DNA of 64,000 nucleotides from Lachnospiraceae bacterium (GTDB lineage: Bacteria > Bacillota > Clostridia > Lachnospirales > Lachnospiraceae). The notes below the pieces were generated by a model that did not search any database, was not told the origin of the DNA, and was given only the letters and a program-made list of their open reading frames with translations. Both the position numbers and the translations under genes were made by a program. Position 1 is the stretch's first letter, and each line of letters starts with the position of its first letter. The stretch covers positions 1 to 64,000 of the forward strand of contig JAFSYI010000041.1 in the NCBI GenBank assembly GCA_017450065.1. Direction: 5' to 3'. Shown here piece by piece: positions 50,874 to 59,262 of this stretch.

Positions 50874-53129
50874 TTAACTTTTTATTACTTTATCCCTCGG
50901 AAGATACTTAATAAGCGTCTGTTCCAGTTCATGACTGTTGATCGGCTTTGAAAGATAATCCGTGAAGCCTTCAGCCATATACCGTTCCTTTGCTCCGATT
51001 ATGGCATCGGCAGTCAGACAGATGACCGGCGTCCTGACATTTTTGCCATCCTTTTGCTCTCTTATATGCATAAGTGCCTCTGTTCCGTCCATCTGAGGCA
51101 TCCGTTGGTCCATAAGAATGAGGTCATATGTATTCTCACGAGCCATCCTTATTGCCTGTTCACCGCTTTCGGCAGTATCTATCTTTATCAGTGTTTTCTT
51201 TAACAGTCCCTGTGCCACCTTATGATTTACTTTTGTATCATCAACAACCAGTATGTGCGCCTCGGGTGCCCTGAACTCTTCACTGTATTCCTTTACAGAC
51301 AGTATTTCCTTTTCAAACCTTTCCCTGAAATCCCCTACAGGCTGCGACGAAACTATCTTCTGCGGAATCTCTATCGCGAAGGTGGAACCACTTCCGTATG
51401 TACTTTCAACCTGTATAGATCCTCCCATCATTGTCATAAGCTGATGTGAGATCGCAAGTCCGAGGCCTGTTCCCTCTATTGTGCTGTTATGAGAGAGATC
51501 CAGCCTCTGGAACTTGGTAAAGAGCTTATCCATTTCCTCGCGGTGCATACCTATGCCGGTATCCTTTATCTCTATCGAAAGTCTCAGCATCTGCCCGGGC
51601 TCCATTCCGTTATCGGCCGTGCCCCTCACCTTTATACGCACACTTCCTTTATCGGTATATTTTACGGCATTTGACAGGATGTTTGTTATCACCTGACGCA
51701 CTCTTGCCTTGTCTCCGTAAAGTTCATCGGGCAGAGCCTCGTCTACATCCACCGAAAATTCCAGGCCCTTTTCATTTGCCTTAAAGAACACCATGTTGCT
51801 TACATCATTAAGAAGATCGGTCAGTGAATAGGGAGCATCTACTATATCCATCCTGCCGGCTTCTATTTTTGAGAGATCAAGTATATCATTGATTATAGAA
51901 AGAAGATTTCCGCCGGCGCTCTGGATATTACCGGCGTACATTCTTATATTGTCAAAGTATCTGTCATTTCCGGCAGATTCCCGCGCTTCCGTACATTCTC
52001 TGATTATCAGCTCGTTAAAGCCAAGCACCGCATTGATCGGTGTCCGTATTTCATGAGACATATTTGCAAGGAATTGCGATTTTGCCGCGTTTGCTTCGTC
52101 GGCTATCTTCTTCTGCTCCTTTAGTTCCTCCATATAACGGTAATGCTCGCTGTCATCGGAAAGTGTATACAGCGTACCCACTACATTGCCTTTTTCGGTA
52201 AGGCGGTTTGCTCTGGGTGTGTATATTTTCCCGTTCAGTCTCAGCGGCTTACCCTCTCCGATAGCGTTTTTGAAGCTCTCTATCAGCTCATTTGAGCTAC
52301 TCTCTTCATCTCTTTGCACAACCGTTTCTTCGATCAGCTTCTGCGCAGGCTTGTTATAGTATGTTATCATTCCGTCGGCATCGGCAAATATTATCTCCTC
52401 GGACAGCTCATCCACAAAATAATTCTGAGCCGCACTTTTTATATCAAGCATTCTGTATCTTATTATCGCAACGAGCATAAAGACCGTACATATGGCAAAT
52501 CCGATTATCATTACATCGATCTTGCGGGCAAGCGGTACCAGCTTGAAGAAATAGATCACATAGCTTACACCCAGAGAATAGATCGCTATTGTCATCACAA
52601 AGTATCGTTTTTTTGCAATAGAGTTCTTTTCATGTATGAATGATCTGGTTATCATATACATTCCGCCCACGGTATAAAAAAGATTCAGGGCAGTCAGAAC
52701 ATAATAAAGAGGTCCCCCTGTGTGCAGCAGCTTTGGGAAATCTCCGTCCATTACGAATTCCATATAATTATAATAGAGATCGTTGCTTTCAAGATTAAGA
52801 ATAGTGGCGTATATACCTATATGAATTACGGAAGCTACGGTCCTAAGGCATTCCGGGAATTTAACATCACAAAGCTCGACCAGGAACAGAAAGAGTGACA
52901 GTCCTATCCATATCCTGCCAAGATATGCCATTTTTAAAGCCGTAACATATGTTTCCTGATTATAAGAATGAAGCTCAAGAAGACAGCCTGTATCATATAC
53001 AAGATTGGCAGCAGCGCTGAAAAAAAGGTATGTGTGAAGTCTGCTTTTCCATTTCCTTAAAGCGAACCAGCATACGGCAAATAATCCTGCTATCGTAAAA
53101 TATAGAACACCTATAACAAACTGATACAT
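50874..53129 (-). CDS. 7TM hybrid histidine kinase with PAS domain
   Basis: 751 residues. Seven TM helices in 1-225 of the histidine-kinase 7TM type; a PAS-like domain (about 235-335, EIIFADADGMITYYNKPAQKL); a coiled coil; HisKA (MSHEIRTPINAVLGFNEL); HATPase_c (GTGLGLAISHQLMTMMGG); and a C-terminal receiver (ILVVDDTKVNHKVA, LILMDQRMPQMDG). No HPt. It is the first gene of the cluster, 50 nt before the REC-GGDEF-HD-GYP gene, and carries a promoter candidate at 53176-53204. Confidence 0.92.
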   Translation of the reverse strand: MYQFVIGVLYFTIAGLFAVCWFALRKWKSRLHTYLFFSAAANLVYDTGCLLELHSYNQETYVTALKMAYLGRIWIGLSLFLFLVELCDVKFPECLRTVASVIHIGIYATILNLESNDLYYNYMEFVMDGDFPKLLHTGGPLYYVLTALNLFYTVGGMYMITRSFIHEKNSIAKKRYFVMTIAIYSLGVSYVIYFFKLVPLARKIDVMIIGFAICTVFMLVAIIRYRMLDIKSAAQNYFVDELSEEIIFADADGMITYYNKPAQKLIEETVVQRDEESSSNELIESFKNAIGEGKPLRLNGKIYTPRANRLTEKGNVVGTLYTLSDDSEHYRYMEELKEQKKIADEANAAKSQFLANMSHEIRTPINAVLGFNELIIRECTEARESAGNDRYFDNIRMYAGNIQSAGGNLLSIINDILDLSKIEAGRMDIVDAPYSLTDLLNDVSNMVFFKANEKGLEFSVDVDEALPDELYGDKARVRQVITNILSNAVKYTDKGSVRIKVRGTADNGMEPGQMLRLSIEIKDTGIGMHREEMDKLFTKFQRLDLSHNSTIEGTGLGLAISHQLMTMMGGSIQVESTYGSGSTFAIEIPQKIVSSQPVGDFRERFEKEILSVKEYSEEFRAPEAHILVVDDTKVNHKVAQGLLKKTLIKIDTAESGEQAIRMARENTYDLILMDQRMPQMDGTEALMHIREQKDGKNVRTPVICLTADAIIGAKERYMAEGFTDYLSKPINSHELEQTLIKYLPRDKVIKS

Positions 53130-53175
53130 TTATCACCTACGTTTTCTTTCGTGAAAAATGGACATACCTGTTAAC

Positions 53176-53204
53176 AGTATATCAAAACACGGCTTTGATT
53201 ACAA
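53176..53204 (-). promoter_or_regulatory. Candidate promoter of the four-gene signalling cluster
   Basis: Minus strand: TTGTAA, 17-nt spacer, TATACT, about 50 bp before the 7TM kinase ATG. Confidence 0.5.
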
Positions 53205-53371
53205 CGGACGAAGACGAAAGGAATGTGGCTTTATTCCCATTATTATGATATGATTCTAAGGTCAAAAACTTCTCTTAACATGATTTCATGGAAAAAGCAG
53301 CTTATGAAAACAGAACATGGTCATAAGGAATCCATAGTCTCATGACGAAATACAGGCAGGAAAGGGACATT

Positions 53372-54433
53372 ATGAAAAGAATAATACTTACCGGCGGAGG
53401 AACTGCCGGACACGTTACACCGAATATTGCTCTCATCCCCACTCTTAAAGAGTCAGGATATGACATCCAATACATCGGATCATATGAAGGTATAGAGAAA
53501 TCGCTTATGGAGGACATAGGGATACCGTATCACGGGATCGCCTCCGGCAAGCTGAGAAGATATTTTTCCCTCCGGAATTTTACCGATCCTTTCAGAGTTC
53601 TAAAGGGTTTCTCGCAGGCAAACCGACTTATCCGCGAGCTTAAACCCGATGTCATATTCTCCAAGGGCGGATTTGTATCCGTACCTGTGGTAATAGCTGC
53701 GGGAAGGAATCATGTTCCTGCGATCATCCATGAATCGGATATGACACCGGGACTTGCGAATAAGCTGTGTTTCAGATCTGCGAAAAAAATATGCTGCAAC
53801 TTTCCGGAAACACTTGAACTGCTTCCCAAAGAAAAAGCTGTGCTGTCGGGTTCTCCAATAAGAAAAGAGCTGCTTGAAGGTAATCCCGAAGCAGGAAAGG
53901 TATTCACGGGATTAACCGATGATAAGCCTGTTATCATGGTGATAGGCGGATCACTCGGCGCTGCCAACGTAAACAGGGCGGTTAGAAATATACTTCCCGA
54001 ACTTCTTAAAAAATACAATGTGATCCATCTTACCGGCAAGGGCAAAGGAGATACTTCGCTTAACAATACGCCCGGATACCGCCAATATGAATATATCAAG
54101 GATGAACTAAAGGATCTGTTTGCACTTGCGGATGTTGTCATATCCCGGGCAGGTGCAAATGCCATCTGTGAACTCCTGGCTCTGAAAAAGCCCAACCTCC
54201 TTATCCCCCTGCCGTCAGGCAGCAGCCGGGGGGATCAGCTCCTCAATGCCGAATCCTTTAAAAAACAGGGGTATTCCATGGTTCTTACAGAGGACGTCCT
54301 TACAGACGGGCTTCTTCTTAAGATGATAGATGAACTGTATGAGAGCAGAAATATGTATATTAAATCTATGACTGACAGCAACCAGAATGATGCCATAAAT
54401 ACAATCATCTCCCTGATCAGGAAATACTCGTGA
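53372..54433 (+). CDS. murG: UDP-GlcNAc:lipid I N-acetylglucosaminyltransferase MurG
   Basis: Adds GlcNAc to lipid I to give lipid II at the inner face of the membrane, the last cytoplasmic step of peptidoglycan synthesis. 353 residues, GT-B fold, with RIILTGGGTAGHVTPNIAL at the N-terminus, FSKGGFVSVPVVIAA, HESDMTPGLANKL, VIGGSLGAANVNR and SRAGANAICELLALKKPNLLIPLP. The start at 53372 is set by AGGAAAGGGA and homology; the open frame begins 10 codons earlier. It stands alone and not in a mur/dcw cluster. Confidence 0.96.
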   Translation: MKRIILTGGGTAGHVTPNIALIPTLKESGYDIQYIGSYEGIEKSLMEDIGIPYHGIASGKLRRYFSLRNFTDPFRVLKGFSQANRLIRELKPDVIFSKGGFVSVPVVIAAGRNHVPAIIHESDMTPGLANKLCFRSAKKICCNFPETLELLPKEKAVLSGSPIRKELLEGNPEAGKVFTGLTDDKPVIMVIGGSLGAANVNRAVRNILPELLKKYNVIHLTGKGKGDTSLNNTPGYRQYEYIKDELKDLFALADVVISRAGANAICELLALKKPNLLIPLPSGSSRGDQLLNAESFKKQGYSMVLTEDVLTDGLLLKMIDELYESRNMYIKSMTDSNQNDAINTIISLIRKYS

Positions 54434-54441
54434 TCAGGGAG
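54409..54441. terminator. Hairpin across the murG stop codon
   Basis: CTCCCTGATCA and TGATCAGGGAG form a perfect 11-bp stem with an 11-nt loop around the murG stop. There is no T-run, so it may be a transcript-end protecting hairpin rather than a full terminator. murG and the HIT gene converge here. Confidence 0.45.
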
Positions 54442-54494
54442 ACGGGCAGCTTCACTTCAATATTGTTAAATATATTAAGGAACTTTCTTATGTT

Positions 54495-54902
54495 CTATAA
54501 AGAGAGCAGCCTGCAAAGCTCCTTCTGTTCATCGGCGTCAGGTGATGTCGGCTTCCACTGAAGCACGGCTCCATCATCCTTATATCTCGGGATCAGGTGA
54601 ACATGAAAATGGAATACAGTCTGTCCTGCCGCTTCGCCGTTGTTCTGTATAATGTTGAATCCGTCGCAACCAAGCTTATCTGTCATATGTATGGCCAGCT
54701 TCTTAGCCAGTTTTAACGCCTTTCCTGCCGTCTCATCATCAAGCTCATAGATATTGGCATAATGTTCCTTGGGAAGTATCAGAGCATGACCCTTAGTTGC
54801 AGGCGCCGCATCAAGGATTACGGTAAAATCATCATCCTCATAGATCTTGTTGGTTTCAAATACACCGTTTGCAAGCTTGCAGAAAATACAATCATCTTTC
54901 AT
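54495..54902 (-). CDS. HIT-family nucleotide-binding protein
   Basis: 135 residues with CIFCKLANG at the N-terminus (zinc-type Cys pair), KGHALILPKEH and the histidine triad HFHVHLIPRY. HinT-type proteins hydrolyse nucleoside phosphoramidates and AMP conjugates. AGAAAGGG precedes the ATG. It lies 17 nt after the flavodoxin-SCP2 gene and is probably co-transcribed with it. Confidence 0.93.
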   Translation of the reverse strand: MKDDCIFCKLANGVFETNKIYEDDDFTVILDAAPATKGHALILPKEHYANIYELDDETAGKALKLAKKLAIHMTDKLGCDGFNIIQNNGEAAGQTVFHFHVHLIPRYKDDGAVLQWKPTSPDADEQKELCRLLSL

Positions 54903-54919
54903 TTCTTTTTCCCTTTCTT

Positions 54920-55927
54920 CTATATATTTGTTTCATTTGAAAATGCAAACATCTGGTCAAGCATCCTTAGCCTTCTGAAATCTCCCTTGACCTGCATATT
55001 ACCTGACATAAAGGCTCTCTGGAAGCTCATCTGACCGGCAACAATGCTGTTAAGTACATCATCCGTGACCTTGCACAGGACCTCCGGATCGTCATAATTT
55101 CCATAGTAACAGTTAAGCTCCGAACCCTTTATGTCCAGAATCAAAGGCTTCTTCTTTTCCTTTATTAAAAACTTATATACGCCGTTTGCACCTGAGAGAG
55201 GCTTAAATTTCTCCCTGAAATCCGCAATATAAAGCGTATTCTCGTCAATACCCCTGTGCTCCATCTTACCACGGAACAGATTGGCAAGCTCCTCTATATC
55301 TTCCCTCTGCTTCTGTACATAGCTTTCATCGGCCGCATATTTGGACAGCTGCTCCGATTCCTGTGGTGTCAGCGGTATGTTACGGTTGCCTCCGCTTATC
55401 TTGTTAACCGCCTTATTGCTGGCGGGCAGTGACTTGAACTTCTGAGATATCGTACGATACAGATTCTCAGCCTTCTTTTCAATTATACCAAGGTAATCCT
55501 GGTTAAGCTCAAAGGAAACAAGATCCTCAACATATCCGCACAATCCACTGCACGGCAGTCCTCCGAGCAGCTCCCATGCCAGTGTGAGATCTGTCATTGC
55601 CTCCCTCTCACCCGGAGCTGTGGACATGACAACGGGACACATATATGTAGTCTCGAACTTCTCTTTATTTCCGTAAAGCCAGCAGGCATCAAGAAACTGC
55701 TGCATATATCCGCCTATCCCGAACCATTCGACCGTCGTTGCCAGTATTATACCATCGGAATCGTTTATTGATGCAGGCAGAGTCGTTATCGTGTTCTTGA
55801 GTTCATAGAGGTTAAATCTCTCAACCCTGACATTAAGCTCATCGAGCACTTCCTGAAGCTTGCCCAATACAAACAGCGTAGGATCATCGATTATCCCTCT
55901 TCCTCCATAATAAATATTTATCTTCAT
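54920..55927 (-). CDS. Flavodoxin-like reductase fused to an SCP2 sterol-carrier domain
   Basis: 335 residues. Residues 1-165 form a flavodoxin-like fold of the NADPH-dependent FMN reductase type (KINIYYGGRGIIDDPTLFVLG, ILATTVEWFGIGGYMQQFLDACW, VVMSTAPGE). After a charged linker (about 165-225), residues about 230-335 form an SCP2-like lipid-binding domain (GVYKFLIKEKKKPLILDI, DDVLNSIVAGQMSFQRAFMSGNMQVKGD). The pairing suggests flavin chemistry on, or electron delivery to, a hydrophobic ligand. AAGGAGAG precedes the ATG. HIT gene follows. Confidence 0.85.
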   Translation of the reverse strand: MKINIYYGGRGIIDDPTLFVLGKLQEVLDELNVRVERFNLYELKNTITTLPASINDSDGIILATTVEWFGIGGYMQQFLDACWLYGNKEKFETTYMCPVVMSTAPGEREAMTDLTLAWELLGGLPCSGLCGYVEDLVSFELNQDYLGIIEKKAENLYRTISQKFKSLPASNKAVNKISGGNRNIPLTPQESEQLSKYAADESYVQKQREDIEELANLFRGKMEHRGIDENTLYIADFREKFKPLSGANGVYKFLIKEKKKPLILDIKGSELNCYYGNYDDPEVLCKVTDDVLNSIVAGQMSFQRAFMSGNMQVKGDFRRLRMLDQMFAFSNETNI

Positions 55928-55989
55928 TCGTTATACTCTCCTTGACTCTTCCAATACCTGTGCAAGCTTTAGTATAACACATTTTTTCT

Positions 55990-57360
55990 TTATCTGAAAT
56001 AAAACAATTCCTTCCCGAAGCTTATCTCATCGTTAATATTCAGTCTTATCTTATCACCCGACCTAAGCCTGCTGCCATTCACAAAGGTTCCGTTTGTACT
56101 GTTAAGATCGGACATATAGTATTCTCCTCCTTCGAATAAAAGTCTTGCATGTATCCTGCTGACCGCATCGGATTCGATTATCCCGTCACAGACGCCTCTT
56201 TTCTTTCCTATTGTATAGGGAAGCCTGTCTATCTTAAGTTCGTTAAGCCCCCTCTGTGAAAACTGTACCAGTCTGTGTATCATTCCATGCGTGTTTGATG
56301 CGCTGTCGCTTTCCGGCTCCGGATCTTCCGTAAGTCTGACAGTATTGCCTAAATGTCCGTCTTCTGCGACCATAATATTTTCCTGCGTCAATAATACCGT
56401 ATCTGTCCGGTCACTGCCTATCCTTCCGGCAGCTGTTGTCTGTATGTTGCCGGTCATATACATATAAATATCATCCCGGTCACCTTCTGCTTCGTTCAGC
56501 AGCTTCTTAAATCTTCTTACACTGCCATACCATTTTATGATGATCAATACCGGCATCAGGATACATACAGCGCATGTTATGGCGGTTAATACCCTCATTT
56601 CCGTCATGGCAAGGAGAGCTGTCAGTGTTTCGTTATCGTATATGACTGAAGTAAGGATGGTTCCCGTTACTATAAGAAGAAGGACAGAGCATACGATCAT
56701 TATAACTTTCCCCTGAGCAGGGATCACAGGCATATCATCCTCATCCGGAAGATACAGATCGTTTATATCCTCTATAAGGAAGCTGTCTTCTTCACTGTCT
56801 TCACCGGCTTTTGCAGCTTCTGTCTCCTCATTTCGCGAGAGCAGCTCACGTAATGTATAATCCTCGTTAACAACCTGCTTATACAGATCATAGGCAAGAG
56901 TCGTCGCAGCCTTATCGGTATGGTCGGCTCTTTCAAGAATATATTCCGCCAGACCGTTCATTCCTTCGAACAGGGTGGTACAGGAAGCAGGATAATAGCA
57001 GAAAAGAATACGGTCGTTACTCTGATCGACATATATATGCTTCGGATCAAACATTAAATGTTCAACGGGAAGAAGATATTCATCACATGCTTCCAGACCG
57101 CATGCTATCGCACTTATGAAAGCACCGATAAAACGTCTGTCCATCTCGGTGTGCTCATAAAGACTGTAAATACTTGTCTTGGAAGTTATATCATAAACAT
57201 ACTGTTCCTTCCCGTCAGTATGTACTATCCCGGTCTTCAAAAACGCATTTATCGGGTTTTCAACAAGCATCCTTGATTTATATCCGGCATTTACCGCCTG
57301 CCCGTTTTCCAATATAAGAAAATTTCCGTTTATTCCGTTATCATATCTTTCTACAAACAA
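55990..57360 (-). CDS. FHA-domain protein with DUF6382-like N-terminus, Tad locus
   Basis: 456 residues. The N-terminal domain (about 1-175) resembles DUF6382 (YDITSKTSIYSLYEHTEMDRRF, YLLPVEHLMFDPKHIYVD, FCYYP). Two TM helices (about 220-240 and 255-275) follow, and the C-terminal FHA domain (about 375-456) contains YTIGKKRGVCDGIIESDAVSRIHARLLF and NSTNGTFVNG. FHA domains bind phosphothreonine, so the protein may link Ser/Thr kinase signals to the pilus. It overlaps the upstream TadE-like gene by 10 nt, placing it in the Tad operon. Confidence 0.85.
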   Translation of the reverse strand: MFVERYDNGINGNFLILENGQAVNAGYKSRMLVENPINAFLKTGIVHTDGKEQYVYDITSKTSIYSLYEHTEMDRRFIGAFISAIACGLEACDEYLLPVEHLMFDPKHIYVDQSNDRILFCYYPASCTTLFEGMNGLAEYILERADHTDKAATTLAYDLYKQVVNEDYTLRELLSRNEETEAAKAGEDSEEDSFLIEDINDLYLPDEDDMPVIPAQGKVIMIVCSVLLLIVTGTILTSVIYDNETLTALLAMTEMRVLTAITCAVCILMPVLIIIKWYGSVRRFKKLLNEAEGDRDDIYMYMTGNIQTTAAGRIGSDRTDTVLLTQENIMVAEDGHLGNTVRLTEDPEPESDSASNTHGMIHRLVQFSQRGLNELKIDRLPYTIGKKRGVCDGIIESDAVSRIHARLLFEGGEYYMSDLNSTNGTFVNGSRLRSGDKIRLNINDEISFGKELFYFR

Positions 57361-57815
57361 TATCCTGCACCTGACTTCCTTTTTGTTCTGATATATTCAG
57401 CTTCATTAAGTCTGTAGCTTTCGCATTCGTAATCATGCCCCGTTGTTCCTGGGCTTATAAGCCTCCGGATAAGTCCCCCTCCCATACCGGTATTTCCCTT
57501 AAAGCTTACTCTTACGGCATCCTCCCCCACATCTATCCGTGTGCTGTAATCCCATTTGCCTATGAGACGTCCCGGTATCACTTCAGATATTGCTTCGTTT
57601 GCCATATCCAGGGCTTTATCCGGATCCGTCTCTTCACTGCCCCGAAGAGCCGCCGACATGCAGGCTTTATTGACAATACATTTATCATGTAATATAAAAC
57701 CCGAAAAAATAATAAAGATAAAAATCCCAAGTATGAAAGGCATCAAAAGAGTCATCTCGATCGTCATACTTCCCTTTAACTTCCCGGTCACTGTTTCTGT
57801 TCCCCTTTCTTTCAT
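57351..57815 (-). CDS. TadE-like pseudopilin
   Basis: 154 residues. Short basic N-terminus and a pseudopilin-type start (LKGSMTIEMTLLMPFILGIFIFIIFSGFIL) in which a Glu follows a conserved Gly-Ser-Met-Thr-Ile, as in TadE/TadF proteins cut by the Tad prepilin peptidase; a short extracytoplasmic domain follows. It is probably a minor pilus or assembly subunit. GGAA lies just upstream of the ATG. The next gene upstream is the prepilin peptidase. Confidence 0.8.
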   Translation of the reverse strand: MKERGTETVTGKLKGSMTIEMTLLMPFILGIFIFIIFSGFILHDKCIVNKACMSAALRGSEETDPDKALDMANEAISEVIPGRLIGKWDYSTRIDVGEDAVRVSFKGNTGMGGGLIRRLISPGTTGHDYECESYRLNEAEYIRTKRKSGAGYCL

Positions 57816-57840
57816 AATTTCCGGTTCCCTGTCCCTCCTG

Positions 57841-58326
57841 TCATAATCTGAGCTCTGCTCCCCGTATCATCCCGGAAAACAGCATCCACACATAAGCTCC
57901 CAGCAGAAACGGCATATACGGAAGGGTCTCTTTTCTGTTCTTTCCCTTAAACAGCATCAGTATGACGCCAAAGACCGATGCCGTGAACATTGATACAAAC
58001 ATCAGCGCTGCCGTGTTTGCAAAGCCCATCATAAAGCCAAGCAGAAGCATCACATAAACATCACCCATCCCTATTGCTTCCTTTGTAAGTCTGCTTACTG
58101 CAAACAAAACCATCCCCGGAATAAGGGAACACACAATTTTAGAGATATCCGGCTCATATATAAGCAGGCTGTCAATATACTCATATCTGTCTCCCAATAT
58201 TTCAACGCATATCATAAGCAGGACACAGGATATGAGGGATGCGGCAAGAAGCCAAATGCTTATGCCGCGCTCCCTGAGATCTGTATAACTGCAAATGATC
58301 AGCAATAACAAGCAAATTATCCACAT
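57841..58326 (-). CDS. tadV: Type IV prepilin peptidase (A24 family, TadV/CpaA-like)
   Basis: About 161 residues, polytopic. The two catalytic Asp of A24 peptidases are visible: YTDLRER near the N-terminus and IGMGDVYVM in the middle. It cleaves the Flp prepilin and pseudopilins at the membrane. The frame is open to a GTG at 58359, but GAGG 8 nt before the ATG at 58326 makes that the better start. The methylation domain of larger enzymes is absent, as is usual for Tad systems. Confidence 0.88.
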   Translation of the reverse strand: MWIICLLLLIICSYTDLRERGISIWLLAASLISCVLLMICVEILGDRYEYIDSLLIYEPDISKIVCSLIPGMVLFAVSRLTKEAIGMGDVYVMLLLGFMMGFANTAALMFVSMFTASVFGVILMLFKGKNRKETLPYMPFLLGAYVWMLFSGMIRGAELRL

Positions 58327-58362
58327 AAAAAATACCTCAAACGGAGTTTCTCCTCCCACTAT

Positions 58363-59262
58363 CTAATGTTTGTGTCCGCATCTTGAACATGCCCTTCTCC
58401 CATTGGCCTCAGATAAAGGAATACTGAAAACCGTCCTCTTTAAACCACTGCACTTAAGGCTGCTGTGATAGCATGTTCCGTCATGGGTTATATATACCCT
58501 GTTACCGGCTGAATGGCCGCATATCTCACATGCATAATATTTATGTCCGGAACTGTTCCTTAAATTCTTAAGACTTCCGATGTCTGTCTCCCTTACAGAG
58601 AGCCTTAAGTAACTGCATTCCCTGTCAGTATGATATACGGTTCCGGTCTCTGTTACATATACATATTCTTCCTCTTCTTTTCTCTCGGCTGTTCTCTCAA
58701 CAAGCCCCTTTTCATAGCCGATATAGGTATGCATTACACATCTGGCGGCAAAGCAGTGCTCAAAAAGATGGAAAAAATCATACGGGAGCTGTGCCTCATA
58801 GGATGCATTTATCTCTACCACTTCCCGGTTATCAAGCCTGCTGCCGGAAAAATCTATTCCAGCACTCCCTCCTTTTACAGGTGCCTTGCTTATCAGGCCA
58901 TCATTAAGCCGTGACAGAACCGCACTCCTGACAGAACCCTCGGTGCAGTTCCAGCTGTCATATGCGGTCATTGCAAGCTTCTTTGTTTCCTGATGTACTG
59001 CCTCCTGAAGATTAAGATGAAACCTCAGCAGGTTAATTACCGACAAAATAAGGAACATGGCAAAAAGAAAAACCGGTATCACAAGTGATGCTTCTATGGT
59101 CAGGCTTCCCCGGACTTTTCGCGGCAGCGCATCGCCGGATTCATTGTATTTGTGCCAATTACCCGGCCGGGTATGCATATTCATCTTATGATCCATATAT
59201 ACACTTAAGCTCTGCGCTCCCGCTTTTTCCCGGGATCCATGTTTATTCATATATACAGTCAC
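58363..59262 (-). CDS. TadE-like protein with a duplicated Cys/His domain
   Basis: 299 residues. The pseudopilin-type segment VRGSLTIEASLVIPVFLFAM (about 50-70) begins a TM helix. After an extracytoplasmic region (about 75-200) come two copies of a roughly 45-residue motif: VYVTETGTVYHTDRECSYL to YYACEICG, and VYITHDGTCYHSSLKCSGL to RACSRCG. Each has YH, a single Cys and a C-x-x-C pair, fitting a metal site or disulfides. This motif occurs in other clostridial surface proteins, but on a TadE protein it is unusual. It overlaps the DUF5702 gene by 20 nt. Confidence 0.78.
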   Translation of the reverse strand: MTVYMNKHGSREKAGAQSLSVYMDHKMNMHTRPGNWHKYNESGDALPRKVRGSLTIEASLVIPVFLFAMFLILSVINLLRFHLNLQEAVHQETKKLAMTAYDSWNCTEGSVRSAVLSRLNDGLISKAPVKGGSAGIDFSGSRLDNREVVEINASYEAQLPYDFFHLFEHCFAARCVMHTYIGYEKGLVERTAERKEEEEYVYVTETGTVYHTDRECSYLRLSVRETDIGSLKNLRNSSGHKYYACEICGHSAGNRVYITHDGTCYHSSLKCSGLKRTVFSIPLSEANGRRACSRCGHKH

